NCBI GenBank assembly: GCA_046331095.1
Contig: JAXLRM010000003.1
Location: 1,240,001 to 1,304,000, forward strand
Direction of reading: 5' to 3'
Source of the DNA: JAIBAC01 sp046331095
Lineage (GTDB): Bacteria; Actinomycetota; Acidimicrobiia; UBA2766
DNA length: 64,000 nt
Part shown: positions 38,783 through 47,960 of the stretch, one piece after another
How the letters are laid out: each line of letters begins with the position of its first letter
How positions within the stretch are numbered: position 1 is the stretch's first letter
Program-made: the position numbers and the translations under genes
The notes under the pieces: generated by a model
The model's input: the letters and a program-made list of their open reading frames with translations, nothing else
What the model was told of the DNA's origin: nothing
Databases searched by the model: none

Positions 38783-40792
38783 TCAGCTCGCCGCGCTGGT
38801 GGCCACGGGCAGCCCGTGGGCTTCGCGCACGATGTCGGTGATGCCCGCGAGGAGGGCGCCGACCTCGAAGTCCTTGGGAGTGTAGACAGCGGCGACACCC
38901 GTCCTGCGCAGACGCTCGGCGTCTTCCGCGGGGATGATTCCGCCGACGACGACGGGAACGCCTTCGATGCCGGCCGCGCGCATCTGCCGCACGACCTCGG
39001 CGACGAGCTCGTTGTGGCTCCCCGACAGGATCGAGAGCCCGACGACGTGCACACCCTCCTCGAGCGCGGAGTTCACGATCTGCTCCGGCGTGAGGCGGAT
39101 CCCCTCGTACACGACCTCGAAACCCGCGTCGCGGGCGCGCATCGCGATCTGCTCGGCGCCGTTGCTGTGGCCGTCGAGACCGGGCTTGCCGACGAGCATC
39201 TTGAGTGGGCGGCCGAGCTCGTCGCCGGTGCGGCGCACGAGGGTCCGCAACGCCGCCGTGGCGCCGGATTCGACACGGGGCGTCCGCGCCCCCGCGAGTC
39301 CGGTGGGGGCGCGGTACTCGCCGAACACCTCGCGCAGCACCCCGGCCCACTCCCCCGTCGTCACGCCGGCGTGGGCGCAGCGGATCGAGACGTCCATCAC
39401 GTTGGCGCCTGACGCGGCCACGTCACGCAGCGCGCAGAGCGCGTCGGCCACCACCGAGCCGTCGCGCGCGTCGCGGTGCGCCCTCACCCTCGCGACCTGC
39501 TCGGCCTCGGCCTCGGGATCGACCCTGAGGATCCCGCCTTCGACGCCGACCAGTGGCGACGCCTCCGTCTCGGTGTACGCGTTGACACCGACGACGACGC
39601 GCTCACCGCTCTCGATCGCGGCGACGCGGCGGGCGTTGGCCTCGACGATGCGCGACTTGACGTAGCCGTCCTCGATGGCGGCGACCATCCCTCCGTGCGC
39701 GGCCACCTCGGCCATCTCGGCGTGGGCGGCCGCGACGAGCTGCGACGTCTTCGCCTCGACGACGTGGCTGCCCTCGAAGATGTCGTCGTACTCGAGGAGG
39801 TCGGTCTCGTAGGCGAGCACCTGTTGCATGCGCAGCGACCACTGCTGGTCCCAGGGCCGCGGCAACCCGAGCGCCTCGTTCCAGCACGGGAGCTGCAACG
39901 CCCGGGCGCGGGCGTCACGCGACAGGGTCACGCCGAGCATCTCGAGCACGATCCGCTGCACGTTGTTCTCGGGCTGCTGTTCGGTGAGGCCGAGCGAGTT
40001 GACCTGCACGCCGTAGCGGAAGCGGCGCTGCTTGGGGTCGGAGACGCCGTAGCGCTCCGCGAGGAGCTCGTCCCAGAGACGTGTGAAGGCCCGCACCTTG
40101 CAGACCTCTTCGACGAAACGCGTCGACGAGTCCAAGAAGAACGAGATCGAGCTGCACACACGGCCCATCGACGCGGCGTCCACCTGGCCCGAGTCGCGCA
40201 CGTCGTCGAGGAGCTCGGTCGCGATGCCGAGGCCGTAGGCGAGCTCCTGCACGGTCGTCGCGCCCGCCTCCTGGAGGTGGTACGGACACACGTTCACGGG
40301 ATTCCACTTCGGCATGCGGGACGCGCAGAAGGCGATCGTGTCGACCGTGAGACGCATCGAGTCGCGGGGCGGGAACACGAACGTCCCCCGCGACAGGTAC
40401 TCCTTGAGGATGTCGTTCTGGGTCGTGCCGCGCAGGGACGCGACGTCGGCGCCCTGCTCCTCGGCGACCGCGACGTAGAGGGCGAGCAGCCACGCGGCCG
40501 TGGCGTTGATCGTCATCGACGTGTTCATCTCCTGCAACGGGATGCCGTCGAAGAGCACGCGCATGTCGTCGATCGACGAGACCGGCACTCCGACCTTGCC
40601 GACCTCTCCGAACGCCTCGGGCGAGTCGGGGTCGTAGCCGGTCTGGGTGGGCAGGTCGAAGGCCACCGAGAGGCCGGTCTGACCCTTGGAGAGGTTGGTC
40701 TTGTACAGGCTGTTGCTCGCCGCCGCGGACGAGTGGCCCGAGTAGGTGCGGAAGACCCAGGGCCGGTCGCGGGGGCGTTCGGGGGCGGTCAT
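38783..40792 (-). CDS. ecm: Ethylmalonyl-CoA mutase (MeaA type), B12-dependent
   Basis: 669 residues from ATG 40792. The N-terminal barrel carries WVFRTYSGHSSAAASN, LSVAFDLPTQTGYDPD and MNTSMTINATAAWLLALYV (quoted in part). The C-terminal domain has the cobalamin-binding DGHSNG of GLDGHSNGAEQIA and LSILSGSH. One-chain length and the RTYSGHS start favour ethylmalonyl-CoA mutase/MeaA over methylmalonyl-CoA mutase, pointing to the ethylmalonyl-CoA pathway for acetyl-CoA assimilation. It needs B12; the CbiMNQO genes lie 11 kb away. Confidence 0.88.
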   Translation of the reverse strand: MTAPERPRDRPWVFRTYSGHSSAAASNSLYKTNLSKGQTGLSVAFDLPTQTGYDPDSPEAFGEVGKVGVPVSSIDDMRVLFDGIPLQEMNTSMTINATAAWLLALYVAVAEEQGADVASLRGTTQNDILKEYLSRGTFVFPPRDSMRLTVDTIAFCASRMPKWNPVNVCPYHLQEAGATTVQELAYGLGIATELLDDVRDSGQVDAASMGRVCSSISFFLDSSTRFVEEVCKVRAFTRLWDELLAERYGVSDPKQRRFRYGVQVNSLGLTEQQPENNVQRIVLEMLGVTLSRDARARALQLPCWNEALGLPRPWDQQWSLRMQQVLAYETDLLEYDDIFEGSHVVEAKTSQLVAAAHAEMAEVAAHGGMVAAIEDGYVKSRIVEANARRVAAIESGERVVVGVNAYTETEASPLVGVEGGILRVDPEAEAEQVARVRAHRDARDGSVVADALCALRDVAASGANVMDVSIRCAHAGVTTGEWAGVLREVFGEYRAPTGLAGARTPRVESGATAALRTLVRRTGDELGRPLKMLVGKPGLDGHSNGAEQIAMRARDAGFEVVYEGIRLTPEQIVNSALEEGVHVVGLSILSGSHNELVAEVVRQMRAAGIEGVPVVVGGIIPAEDAERLRRTGVAAVYTPKDFEVGALLAGITDIVREAHGLPVATSAAS

Positions 40793-40937
40793 GTGGGGTG
40801 GGCTCCGTGGGGGCGAAACAGGGCGGCGGTGCGGGGATCGCGGCAATGTTCCACCACGGGGCGACGCGGCGGCAAGGTGGTCACGGCAGATTACGCTTCA
40901 GGGCACGTACTCGGAATCGTTGCCAGGGGAGTCAGCG

Positions 40938-41705
40938 GTGCACACGTTCGTGGTGGTCGGCCACGACGGCTCACTCGCCAGCCGCACCGCTGTTCGGCGT
41001 GCGTGCCAGGTCGGCGAGCGCGTCATGGTCGTGTCCTCGACTTCGGCCGCGGAGCTGTTCGACCTCCTCGACGGGCCCACGGGGGGCGTCGAACTGCGCC
41101 TCGTACCGCGTCTGCACCTCCACGACCTCTTCGAAGCCGCCGCCGAGCACTCGGGCGCGTACGTCGTGATGCCGCTGCACGTGGGCACCGCCGACAAGCT
41201 CCTACGCCTCGGCATGCAGGAGGCCGCCGCGCTAGCGCGCCACGGTTCCGATCTCGCTGCTCTGCACCTCGTGCGCGACATCGACGGCACCGCCCGCCCC
41301 TACCGGCGCATCCTCGTGGCGGCCGACGGCAGTGTCGGCTCGCCCACCGCGGTCGAGGCGGCCCTCGCCGCCGCCGGCCACGGCGCTCTCGTCCGTGTGG
41401 TGCACGGCAACCAGCGCGCCTTCGGCTCCGCCGCCGCCGTCCGTGATCTCGCAGACCGCGCCGACGTCGACGTGACCACCAACGTCGTCAACGGCGACCC
41501 CGCCCGCGTCCTGCTCGACGCCGTCTCGACCGGCGGCTACGGCCTCATCGTGTCGGCCCTCAACCCCATGCGCGCCCCGGGCGCCCGCAGCATCCTCCCC
41601 ACGAGCGTGAGCCGCACCCTCGTCTCCCGCGCCCGCGTCGACCACCTCCTGGTCTTCGCCGCAGAGTCCTTCGACTACGTGCCGCGGACCCGCACCGCGC
41701 GTTGA
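40938..41705 (+). CDS. Tandem universal-stress-protein (UspA) domains
   Basis: GTG 40938 with AGGGGAG about 8 nt upstream; 255 residues. Two UspA-like halves: the first starts HTFVVVGHDGSLASRTAV but lacks a clear ATP loop; the second starts RRILVAADGSVGSPTAVEAAL and ends without the GxxG-9x-G(S/T) loop in clear form. So ATP binding is uncertain. Stress role by family only. Diverges from the mutase gene. Confidence 0.7.
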   Translation: MHTFVVVGHDGSLASRTAVRRACQVGERVMVVSSTSAAELFDLLDGPTGGVELRLVPRLHLHDLFEAAAEHSGAYVVMPLHVGTADKLLRLGMQEAAALARHGSDLAALHLVRDIDGTARPYRRILVAADGSVGSPTAVEAALAAAGHGALVRVVHGNQRAFGSAAAVRDLADRADVDVTTNVVNGDPARVLLDAVSTGGYGLIVSALNPMRAPGARSILPTSVSRTLVSRARVDHLLVFAAESFDYVPRTRTAR

Positions 41706-41819
41706 CAGGCCGCTCAGGATCGGGTCAGGCCCGACTTCGGCGGGTGAGGCGAACTTCCCTCAGGTCGGGGCTCGTCGGGGTCGGTCAACACACGGTGCCG
41801 CCAGGTATTGGTGACCGCT

Positions 41820-43028
41820 TCAGCGGCTGACGCGTTCTCGTATGTCGGGGGGTAAGGGTGGTCGGGTGGTGCCGAGGATGGTGCCGTCGGGGCGGATGAA
41901 GGTGAGGAGGTCGTCGGGGTTGCCTCGGATCTGCCATCCCGGTTTGTGTCTGAGGCGGTGGTGGTAGCTGCAGAGGCAGAAGCCGCCGTTGGAGTTGGTC
42001 TTGCCGCCCTTCCCGAACGGTTTGTCGTGGTGGATCTGTAGGCCGATGGTGCTGTTGCATCCGGGCCAGCGGCATGTCTTGTCGCGGTGGAGGATCTTGC
42101 GGGCGAGCCAGGGCGGCCAGATCGGCGACGCGCGGCCGATGCCGATCGTGGCGCCGAGGGGGTTGTCTACCCAGATGTCCAACTTGCCGTCACATGCCAT
42201 GGCGCGGGCTGTTTCGGCGGCGAGGCCGGCGGCGAAGGGCAGGTCGACATAGGAGCCGGTGTCGGTGAGGCCCGCGAGAGTTTGCCAGTCGATGTGCACG
42301 ACGGCGGTGGCGCGGTCGCCGCGGTCTGAGGGTTCGGCGGCGGTGGCGAGGTCGACGAGGGCACGAGCGCGGCGCTGCGCGAGGGGTGCCCACTGTTTGG
42401 TGTCGGGGTCCTTGCCGTAGCGCTCGGCTTGGCGGTCGAGTGCTGCGAGCAGGTGTGCTGCGTCGGCGGGTGTGAGGTCGGCTGTGATGCGTTCGCGCCC
42501 GTCGCGGCGGTGTGTGACGTGCAGTTCGCTCACCGGCTCCGGATCGGGCTCTCCGTCGCCGTTGTCTCCGCTCTTGTCCGCGTCTTGTCGCTTCTCTTCG
42601 CGGTTGTGGCGTCGGGCTTCGTGGCGGAGCTGGCCGGGCGACATGGCGGGTGCGCGTTCGGCCCATTCGGCGTCGGTCTTGGCGTCGGCGAACTTGGTGA
42701 GCTCGGCGACCTGGTCGAAGGAGAGCTGGCCGTCGGCGTAGACAGCGGCGATCGCCGGCAAGTCGACCAGGGCTGTGGCGACGCGGGCTTGGGTGTTGGC
42801 GTGGCCGCGGTTGTGCCGTCCCTCGAGCTCGAGCCACTGGGCGAGGTGGGCGGCGCCGTCCTCGTCGGTGGCTTCGCGGGCGGCCATCTCGGCGGCTGCG
42901 GCCAACTTGTTCACCTGCGCGAACGACTCGACGGCTTGCATGATGCAGAAGAAGTCGCGCACGGCGTCGTTGCTCGACGTCGAGAAGTCGGGTGTGGTGT
43001 AGGTGCCCGTCTCAACAGACTCGAACAT
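41820..43028 (-). CDS. DUF222 / HNH endonuclease-like protein (13E12 type)
   Basis: 402 residues. The N-terminal 300 form the helical DUF222 domain (VNKLAAAAEMAAREA, HEARRHNREE). The C-terminal 90 carry an HNH nuclease: CRWPGCNSTIGLQIHHDKPF, with HH as the metal site, NGGFCLCSYHHRLRH and a final WQIRGNP. These are the 13E12-repeat genes of mycobacteria, some of which are DNA-damage inducible. A LexA box covers the start codon and a TACACT -10 lies 7 nt upstream, which supports SOS control. The true start may lie further in if the listed ATG is blocked. Confidence 0.88.
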   Translation of the reverse strand: MFESVETGTYTTPDFSTSSNDAVRDFFCIMQAVESFAQVNKLAAAAEMAAREATDEDGAAHLAQWLELEGRHNRGHANTQARVATALVDLPAIAAVYADGQLSFDQVAELTKFADAKTDAEWAERAPAMSPGQLRHEARRHNREEKRQDADKSGDNGDGEPDPEPVSELHVTHRRDGRERITADLTPADAAHLLAALDRQAERYGKDPDTKQWAPLAQRRARALVDLATAAEPSDRGDRATAVVHIDWQTLAGLTDTGSYVDLPFAAGLAAETARAMACDGKLDIWVDNPLGATIGIGRASPIWPPWLARKILHRDKTCRWPGCNSTIGLQIHHDKPFGKGGKTNSNGGFCLCSYHHRLRHKPGWQIRGNPDDLLTFIRPDGTILGTTRPPLPPDIRERVSR

Positions 43029-43041
43029 GTGTTCGAGTGTA
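43022..43041 (-). promoter_or_regulatory. LexA box over the DUF222-HNH start codon, with leaderless -10
   Basis: CGAACATGTGTTCG (43022-43035) fits the LexA consensus in full and contains the minus-strand ATG (43026-43028). TACACT (43036-43041) ends 7 nt before the ATG. LexA would sit exactly on the transcription and translation start. Confidence 0.78.
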
Positions 43042-43124
43042 ATCGGTGCCTAGCGAGATGTCCAGGAGTTCCTCGAAAAAGCGGCACGCGCTGGACCCGG
43101 AGTCACTTGCAAACTCGCCCTGAG

Positions 43125-43853
43125 TTACGTCATGGTCTCGTCCGGGTCGGCTGCCACCGACGACGGGATGATCCGCGGCCGCCAGGCGCCGCCGGTGTGG
43201 CGGCGGCCGTGGACCTCGCCGCGCCCCATGGCGTCGAGGAGCTCGGCGGGGCCGTCGAAGTCGGGGAGCTGGAGCCAGGCGGTGCCGATCTCCTCGGGGT
43301 AGTGGGCGTCGCTGCCGGCGCCGCCGGGGAGGGCGTGCTCGGTGGCGAACGCCGCCGCGGCGTCGTTGGCGGCGTCGAAGCCGTTGCGGGCGTTGAAGAC
43401 CTCGACCGCGTCGAGGAGGCCCGCGTCGACGAGGCCCTCCATCGCCGCCCGGCCCATCGCATGGTTGCGCGGCCCGATCGGATGCGGCACGTAGGTGAGG
43501 GCGCCCTGGTCCCTGATGCGCCGTGCGCACTCGGACTCGTGGAGGCCGTAGGGGACCTTCTCGGTCAGGAAGAGCCCGATCAACTCGCCGGCGTGGGTCT
43601 TGACCTCCTCGCCGACGACCACACGCACGTCCGGCAGCGCCGCCTCGATCTCCCACGCCACCCGCACGGCGTGGTGGTCGGTGACGCAGACGACGTCGAG
43701 GCGCGAGCGCTCGACGGCCTCGCAGAACTCGTCCACCTGGGTGACCGCGTCACCGGACGCGAACGTGTGCATGTGGAAGTCCATGCGCACCCAGCCCGGC
43801 GGCGCAGCGCCCGACACGTCGGGGTCGCGCGCCACGAAGCGCGGGTCGATCAC
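43125..43853 (-). CDS. PHP-domain metal-dependent phosphoesterase
   Basis: GTG 43853 overlaps the tldE stop as GTGA; 242 residues. PHP motifs: MDFHMHTFASGD (two His), VTDHH (motif II), an internal GEEVKT, HPIGPRNH, and GSDAHYPEEIG (motif IV). Such enzymes hydrolyse phosphate esters or nucleotides using a trinuclear metal centre. Encoded in one operon with TldD/TldE, an unusual partnership whose meaning is unclear. Confidence 0.88.
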   Translation of the reverse strand: MIDPRFVARDPDVSGAAPPGWVRMDFHMHTFASGDAVTQVDEFCEAVERSRLDVVCVTDHHAVRVAWEIEAALPDVRVVVGEEVKTHAGELIGLFLTEKVPYGLHESECARRIRDQGALTYVPHPIGPRNHAMGRAAMEGLVDAGLLDAVEVFNARNGFDAANDAAAAFATEHALPGGAGSDAHYPEEIGTAWLQLPDFDGPAELLDAMGRGEVHGRRHTGGAWRPRIIPSSVAADPDETMT

Positions 43854-45220
43854 CGTCCGGCCAGGGTCATCTCGCCGAGCAGCACGGGGACGGCCGGCCC
43901 CGACGTGAGGCGGCGCACATCGGACCCGACCGCGACGACGTCGAGGAGCATGCGCTGCAGCGTCGACGCGATCGTGGCCTCGCGGATCGGCTCGGCGAAG
44001 GCGCCGTCGCGGATCCAGAGGCCGTCGACACCGACGCTGAAGTCCCCCGAGACCGGGTTCACGCCCGAGTGCAGGCCGTGCAGGGTCTGCACGAAGACGC
44101 CGCCCTCGGCGCGGCGCATGAGCTCCGCCGTCGCGTCCGCCCCCGGCGCGAACCCGAAGTTCGACATCCCCACGCCCGGAGTCGACTTGTACGAGGCGCG
44201 TGCGGCGGAGCCGGTCGTCGCGGTGCCGATGCGGGCTGCCGTCCAGCAGTTGTGCACGAACCCGTTCAGGGTCCCGGCCGACACGAGATCGTTGCGCCGC
44301 GTGGCGACGCCCTCGGCGTCGAAGCGCGACGCGCCGAACGCGTCGACGTCGGTGGGGTCGTCGACGAGGGTCACCACCGGCGCCGCGATCGCGTCGCCGA
44401 CGCGGTCGCCGAAGATCGAACGTCCCTTGAGGACGGTCTCGCCGTTCAAGGTCCCGGCGATCACCCCGAGGAGGGACTGCGCCACGAAGCAATCCAGGAG
44501 GACCGGCACGCGCTGGGACTCGGGCTGGGTGGCGCCGAGCATCCGAGTGGCGCGCTCGGCCGCCTCGGCGGCGACAGGGCCGAGGTCGAGCGCCGCGGGG
44601 TCACGGGCGATGTCGTAGCCGAAGCCGGTCTGCGGGCCGGAGTCGTCCTCGGCGATCGCGACCGACGACACCGACGCGACCGTGCGGTGCTGGGACGCCT
44701 CGACGCCGAGGCTGTTCGCGATCGCCACGGCCACGTCGGCGTCGCCGTACGCCGACGACTCGACCGTGCGCACCCGCGGGTCGGCTGCGAGCGTGGCGGC
44801 CTCGAGCTCGAGCGCCAGCGCCACCTTCGCCGCGGTGTCGAGGGCCCCGAACCCGGGGTCGGCGAGGTCGAGGTCGACGGGGACGCCGACGTCGCCGGGA
44901 CCGGGCAGCCCGAGCGCGTCGTCGGGCGTGCCATAGGTCGCGTTGTCACGGGCGTCCGCGAGGACCGCGGCCGCGGTCGCCTCGTCGACGAAGCCCGCGT
45001 ACGCGAAGCCCTGGCGGCTGTCGCGCACGACACGGACGCCGACGCCCGCGACCTCGGCCGCGGACAGCGACTCGACGCTGCGGTCGAACACCTCGACGTC
45101 GACGTCGCTGCGGTGCACCGCGTACGCCTCTACCTGCTCGCCCGGGCCCGCCTGCTCCGCGAGCCGCCGCACGAGCGACCCGAGCTCCTCCAGCCGAGCG
45201 CGCTGCTGTCCGTTGCTCAA
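43850..45220 (-). CDS. tldE: Metalloprotease-like subunit TldE/PmbA
   Basis: TTG 45220 overlaps the tldD stop as TTGA; 456 residues. TldE/PmbA pattern: EVFDRSVESLSAAEVAGVG, SSAYGDADVAVAIANSLG, VLLDCFVAQSLLGVI and a C-terminal GVNPVSGDFSVGVDGLWI. TldE lacks the HExxxH zinc motif and forms a heterodimer with TldD that degrades unfolded peptides and trims modified peptide precursors. No precursor peptide gene is seen in this operon. Confidence 0.93.
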   Translation of the reverse strand: MSNGQQRARLEELGSLVRRLAEQAGPGEQVEAYAVHRSDVDVEVFDRSVESLSAAEVAGVGVRVVRDSRQGFAYAGFVDEATAAAVLADARDNATYGTPDDALGLPGPGDVGVPVDLDLADPGFGALDTAAKVALALELEAATLAADPRVRTVESSAYGDADVAVAIANSLGVEASQHRTVASVSSVAIAEDDSGPQTGFGYDIARDPAALDLGPVAAEAAERATRMLGATQPESQRVPVLLDCFVAQSLLGVIAGTLNGETVLKGRSIFGDRVGDAIAAPVVTLVDDPTDVDAFGASRFDAEGVATRRNDLVSAGTLNGFVHNCWTAARIGTATTGSAARASYKSTPGVGMSNFGFAPGADATAELMRRAEGGVFVQTLHGLHSGVNPVSGDFSVGVDGLWIRDGAFAEPIREATIASTLQRMLLDVVAVGSDVRRLTSGPAVPVLLGEMTLAGR

Positions 45221-46602
45221 CTGGCCGTCCCCCCCACCGTCACGCCGTTCACCCTGAGGGTCGGCTGGCCCGCCGTGACCGGGACGCCCTGGCCGTCCTT
45301 GCCGCACGTGCCCGGCCACGTGTCGAAGTCGCTGCCGATCGCGTCGATGTTCGAGAGCACCTCGGGGCCGTTGCCGATGAGGTTGGCGCTGCGGATCGGC
45401 CGCGTGATGCGGCCGCCCTCGATCAGGTACGCCTCGCTCATGCCGAACACGAAGTCGCCCGTGGCGGTGTTGACCTGGCCGCCCGAAAGGCTCGCCACGT
45501 AGATGCCCTTGTCGGTCTGGGCCACGATCTCGTCGGGGTCCTCGGCGCCGGGGAGCAGGAGCGTGTTGGTCATCCGCACCATGGGGAGGTCGCGGTAGGT
45601 CTCACGCCTCCCGTTGCCCGAGACCGCGCGCCCGGCCTTGCGCGCCCGCTTGGAGTCCCACATGTAGTCGACGAGGTAGCCGTCCTCGACGAGGACGTTG
45701 CGTCGCATCGGGGTTCCCTCGTCGTCGACACCGGCGGTTCCCCAGCCCGACACGAACGCGCCGTCGTCGACGAGGGTCACTCCGGGGGAGGCCACCCGTG
45801 TGCCCACGCGGTCCTTGAACACCGACGCGTCGCGGTTGACGAGGTCGGCTTCGAGGCCGTGACCGCAGGCCTCGTGGAAGAGGACCCCGCCCGCGCCCTT
45901 GGCGAGCACGACCGTCCACTTGCCCGCGGGCGCGGGCTCGGCGTCGAGGAGGACGAGAGCCTTGCGGGCTGCCTCGCGGGCGACCGCGGCGGGATCGACG
46001 CGGTCGAAGTACTCCCACCCCATCGTGTAGGCGGGGGCCTCGTAGCCGGTCTGCATCCCCGTGTCGCCGGCCGCGGTCACGTTGACGAACATGCGCACCC
46101 GGCTCGTGGCGTCCTCGGCGAGCACGCCCTCGGTGTTCGCGACGAGGATGCGGCGTGTCCCGTCGGCGTACCAGGCGCTCACCTGCTTGACCGCGTCCCC
46201 GGCGGCACGCGCGGCGTCGTCGGCCGCGAGGAGCTTGGCGACCTTGTCGGCCTTGGGCACCGACGCCACCGGCACCTCGATCGTGTGCGCCACCGGCGCG
46301 ACCGCTTGAAGGGGCACCACCCGGGCGCCGTCACCGCCGCCGCGCGCCGCCGCGGCCGCGCTGCGAGCGGCCTCGACGAGTGCGGGCTCGCTCAGGTCGG
46401 CGGTGTGCGCGAATCCCGTGGTGTCGCCGACTTGGACCCTGACGCCCGCGCCGCGCTCGCGTCCGGTGACGAACTCCTCGATGCGCCCGTCGTCGAGGGT
46501 CGTGGTGTTGGAGCGGCGGTCCTCGGCGAACACCTCGGCGAAGTCCGCCCCGAGACGGGTGGCTTCGGCCAGGACCCGGCCCGCCACGTCGTGCTCGATC
46601 AT
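45217..46602 (-). CDS. tldD: Metalloprotease subunit TldD
   Basis: ATG 46602 after GGAGG; 461 residues. Zinc motif HExxxH is seen as His243-Glu244 and His248 in GVLFHEACGHGLEAD, with the ending GMSEAYLIEGGRITRPIR typical of TldD. It is the catalytic partner of TldE, which is encoded next with overlap. The longer frame upstream is antisense to the thioesterase gene and is rejected. Confidence 0.95.
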   Translation of the reverse strand: MIEHDVAGRVLAEATRLGADFAEVFAEDRRSNTTTLDDGRIEEFVTGRERGAGVRVQVGDTTGFAHTADLSEPALVEAARSAAAAARGGGDGARVVPLQAVAPVAHTIEVPVASVPKADKVAKLLAADDAARAAGDAVKQVSAWYADGTRRILVANTEGVLAEDATSRVRMFVNVTAAGDTGMQTGYEAPAYTMGWEYFDRVDPAAVAREAARKALVLLDAEPAPAGKWTVVLAKGAGGVLFHEACGHGLEADLVNRDASVFKDRVGTRVASPGVTLVDDGAFVSGWGTAGVDDEGTPMRRNVLVEDGYLVDYMWDSKRARKAGRAVSGNGRRETYRDLPMVRMTNTLLLPGAEDPDEIVAQTDKGIYVASLSGGQVNTATGDFVFGMSEAYLIEGGRITRPIRSANLIGNGPEVLSNIDAIGSDFDTWPGTCGKDGQGVPVTAGQPTLRVNGVTVGGTAS

Positions 46603-46728
46603 CGATCCTCCATGCGGCGGCCCCCGGGGCGTCCACGGGCGTGCGGCGCGTCCGACCCTACCCCTGGCAGTAGGCGCGGTCGGCAGATCGGTTTCGGCCC
46701 CGACGTGGCGTTGGAGTAGGAACGACCC

Positions 46729-47115
46729 ATGACAGCTCGTCCCGGACTCTCGGGTCGCCGCTCGCTCACCGTGACCGAGGCCGACACCGCCTCGGCGCTC
46801 GGTTCGGGCGACGTGCCCGTCCTCGCAACACCCCGAATCGTCGCGATCTGCGAAGGCGCCGCCTGCGCAGCCGTCGAGGGCCAGCTCGAGGAGGGCACGA
46901 CGACGGTCGGCCTCGCGGTGGACGTCAAGCACCTCGCCCCGACCGCGGTCGGGTGCAGCGTCGACGCCGAAGCTCGCCTCGAGGCCGTCGACGGGCGCCG
47001 CCTCACGTTCTCGGTCAAGGTGATGATGGGCGACGCGGAGGTCGCCCGTGGACGCCACGTGCGCGTCGTCGTCAACCGCGAGCAGTTCCTCGAGCGGGCG
47101 TGCTGCGCGCCGTAG
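46729..47115 (+). CDS. FlK-like hot-dog thioesterase
   Basis: 128 residues. The pattern matches the fluoroacetyl-CoA thioesterase (FlK) type: TVTEADTASALGSGDVPVLATP at the start (quoted: TEADTASALGSG), an active-site Glu in CEGAACAAV, then VGLAVDVKHLAPTAVG and LTFSVKVMMGDAEVARGRH. Hydrolyses acyl-CoA; the true substrate is unknown. TAGGAA lies 6 nt before the ATG, so the transcript may be leaderless. The end overlaps the next start. Confidence 0.8.
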   Translation: MTARPGLSGRRSLTVTEADTASALGSGDVPVLATPRIVAICEGAACAAVEGQLEEGTTTVGLAVDVKHLAPTAVGCSVDAEARLEAVDGRRLTFSVKVMMGDAEVARGRHVRVVVNREQFLERACCAP

Positions 47116-47912
47116 CGCTCAGGTGGCGCTGCGACGCTGACGATGCAACGTCGGTGCGCACCCGAGCGGTCCACCAGCGGTGGCTGCCACTCGACGAAGT
47201 GGCCCCGATCCCGGCAATGGTCGTGCGCGCTCGTACACCCGGTCACTTCGGCACGGCGGCGGCCGAGGTGGCCGCGACGATCGCGGTCCCCGTCGCCCAG
47301 CCTCTCGTCTCGCGGCGCGACCCGGCGGAACGGAAGAGGCGAAGGTCCGCGGCGACGTGGCGCGGGAGGACCGTGGCCCTACTCGCCCTCGCGATGGTCG
47401 CTGCCGCCGCCGCGGGGCTCGTCGAGCTGCGTGCCCACACCAGGTCGGGCCAGGGTGTCGAGGTCGGCGTGTCCGTGCCGGGCACGGGCCTCGTCGTCGA
47501 CAAGCCCGAAGGTTGGACCGAGGGGCCGATGGAGGCTGCGCCTGCGATCCTCACCGACCTCGTCGACGCCTCCGAAGGCGGTCGGCGCGGCCTGTTCTTC
47601 ACCACAGGCGGCGGCCGCGCGTTGTTCGTGATCGACGCCCCGAACTCGGCGGGTCTCGACGCGGTCCCACCCGTGCCCGAGCGCATCGGCAGCGCCGTCG
47701 TGACGGCGCAGGCGCCCTTCGCCCACGACCTCGGGCCCGCACGTCAGGTGTCGGCCCGCGGCGAGCCTCCCGGAGCCCGCTTCGGCCTCGACGCCGACTA
47801 CGTGCTCACCGAGGGCCGCATCGTGGTCGTGGGCGCCTTCGCCGAGGGGACCCTCGACGCCGATACCGCCGCAGCCGCGCAGGCCCTGCTCGCCTCCCTC
47901 CGCTCCCGGTAG
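47100..47912 (+). CDS. Hypothetical protein with one membrane helix
   Basis: GTG 47100 overlaps the thioesterase end by 16 nt and gives 270 residues; an internal ATG at about 47217 is possible. Residues 1-85 are basic and may be cytosolic; VALLALAMVAAAAAGLVEL is a membrane helix; the outer 160 residues are Ala/Gly/Val-rich with GVEVGVSVPGTGLVVDKPEGW and no Cys. No family known to me. The fit of an exported domain suggests envelope function, nothing more. Confidence 0.5.
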   Translation: MLRAVALRWRCDADDATSVRTRAVHQRWLPLDEVAPIPAMVVRARTPGHFGTAAAEVAATIAVPVAQPLVSRRDPAERKRRRSAATWRGRTVALLALAMVAAAAAGLVELRAHTRSGQGVEVGVSVPGTGLVVDKPEGWTEGPMEAAPAILTDLVDASEGGRRGLFFTTGGGRALFVIDAPNSAGLDAVPPVPERIGSAVVTAQAPFAHDLGPARQVSARGEPPGARFGLDADYVLTEGRIVVVGAFAEGTLDADTAAAAQALLASLRSR

Positions 47913-47960
47913 CGCCAGCGCCGGCAATCTGAGCGCGGCCACCCGGCCGATCCCCGTTCT

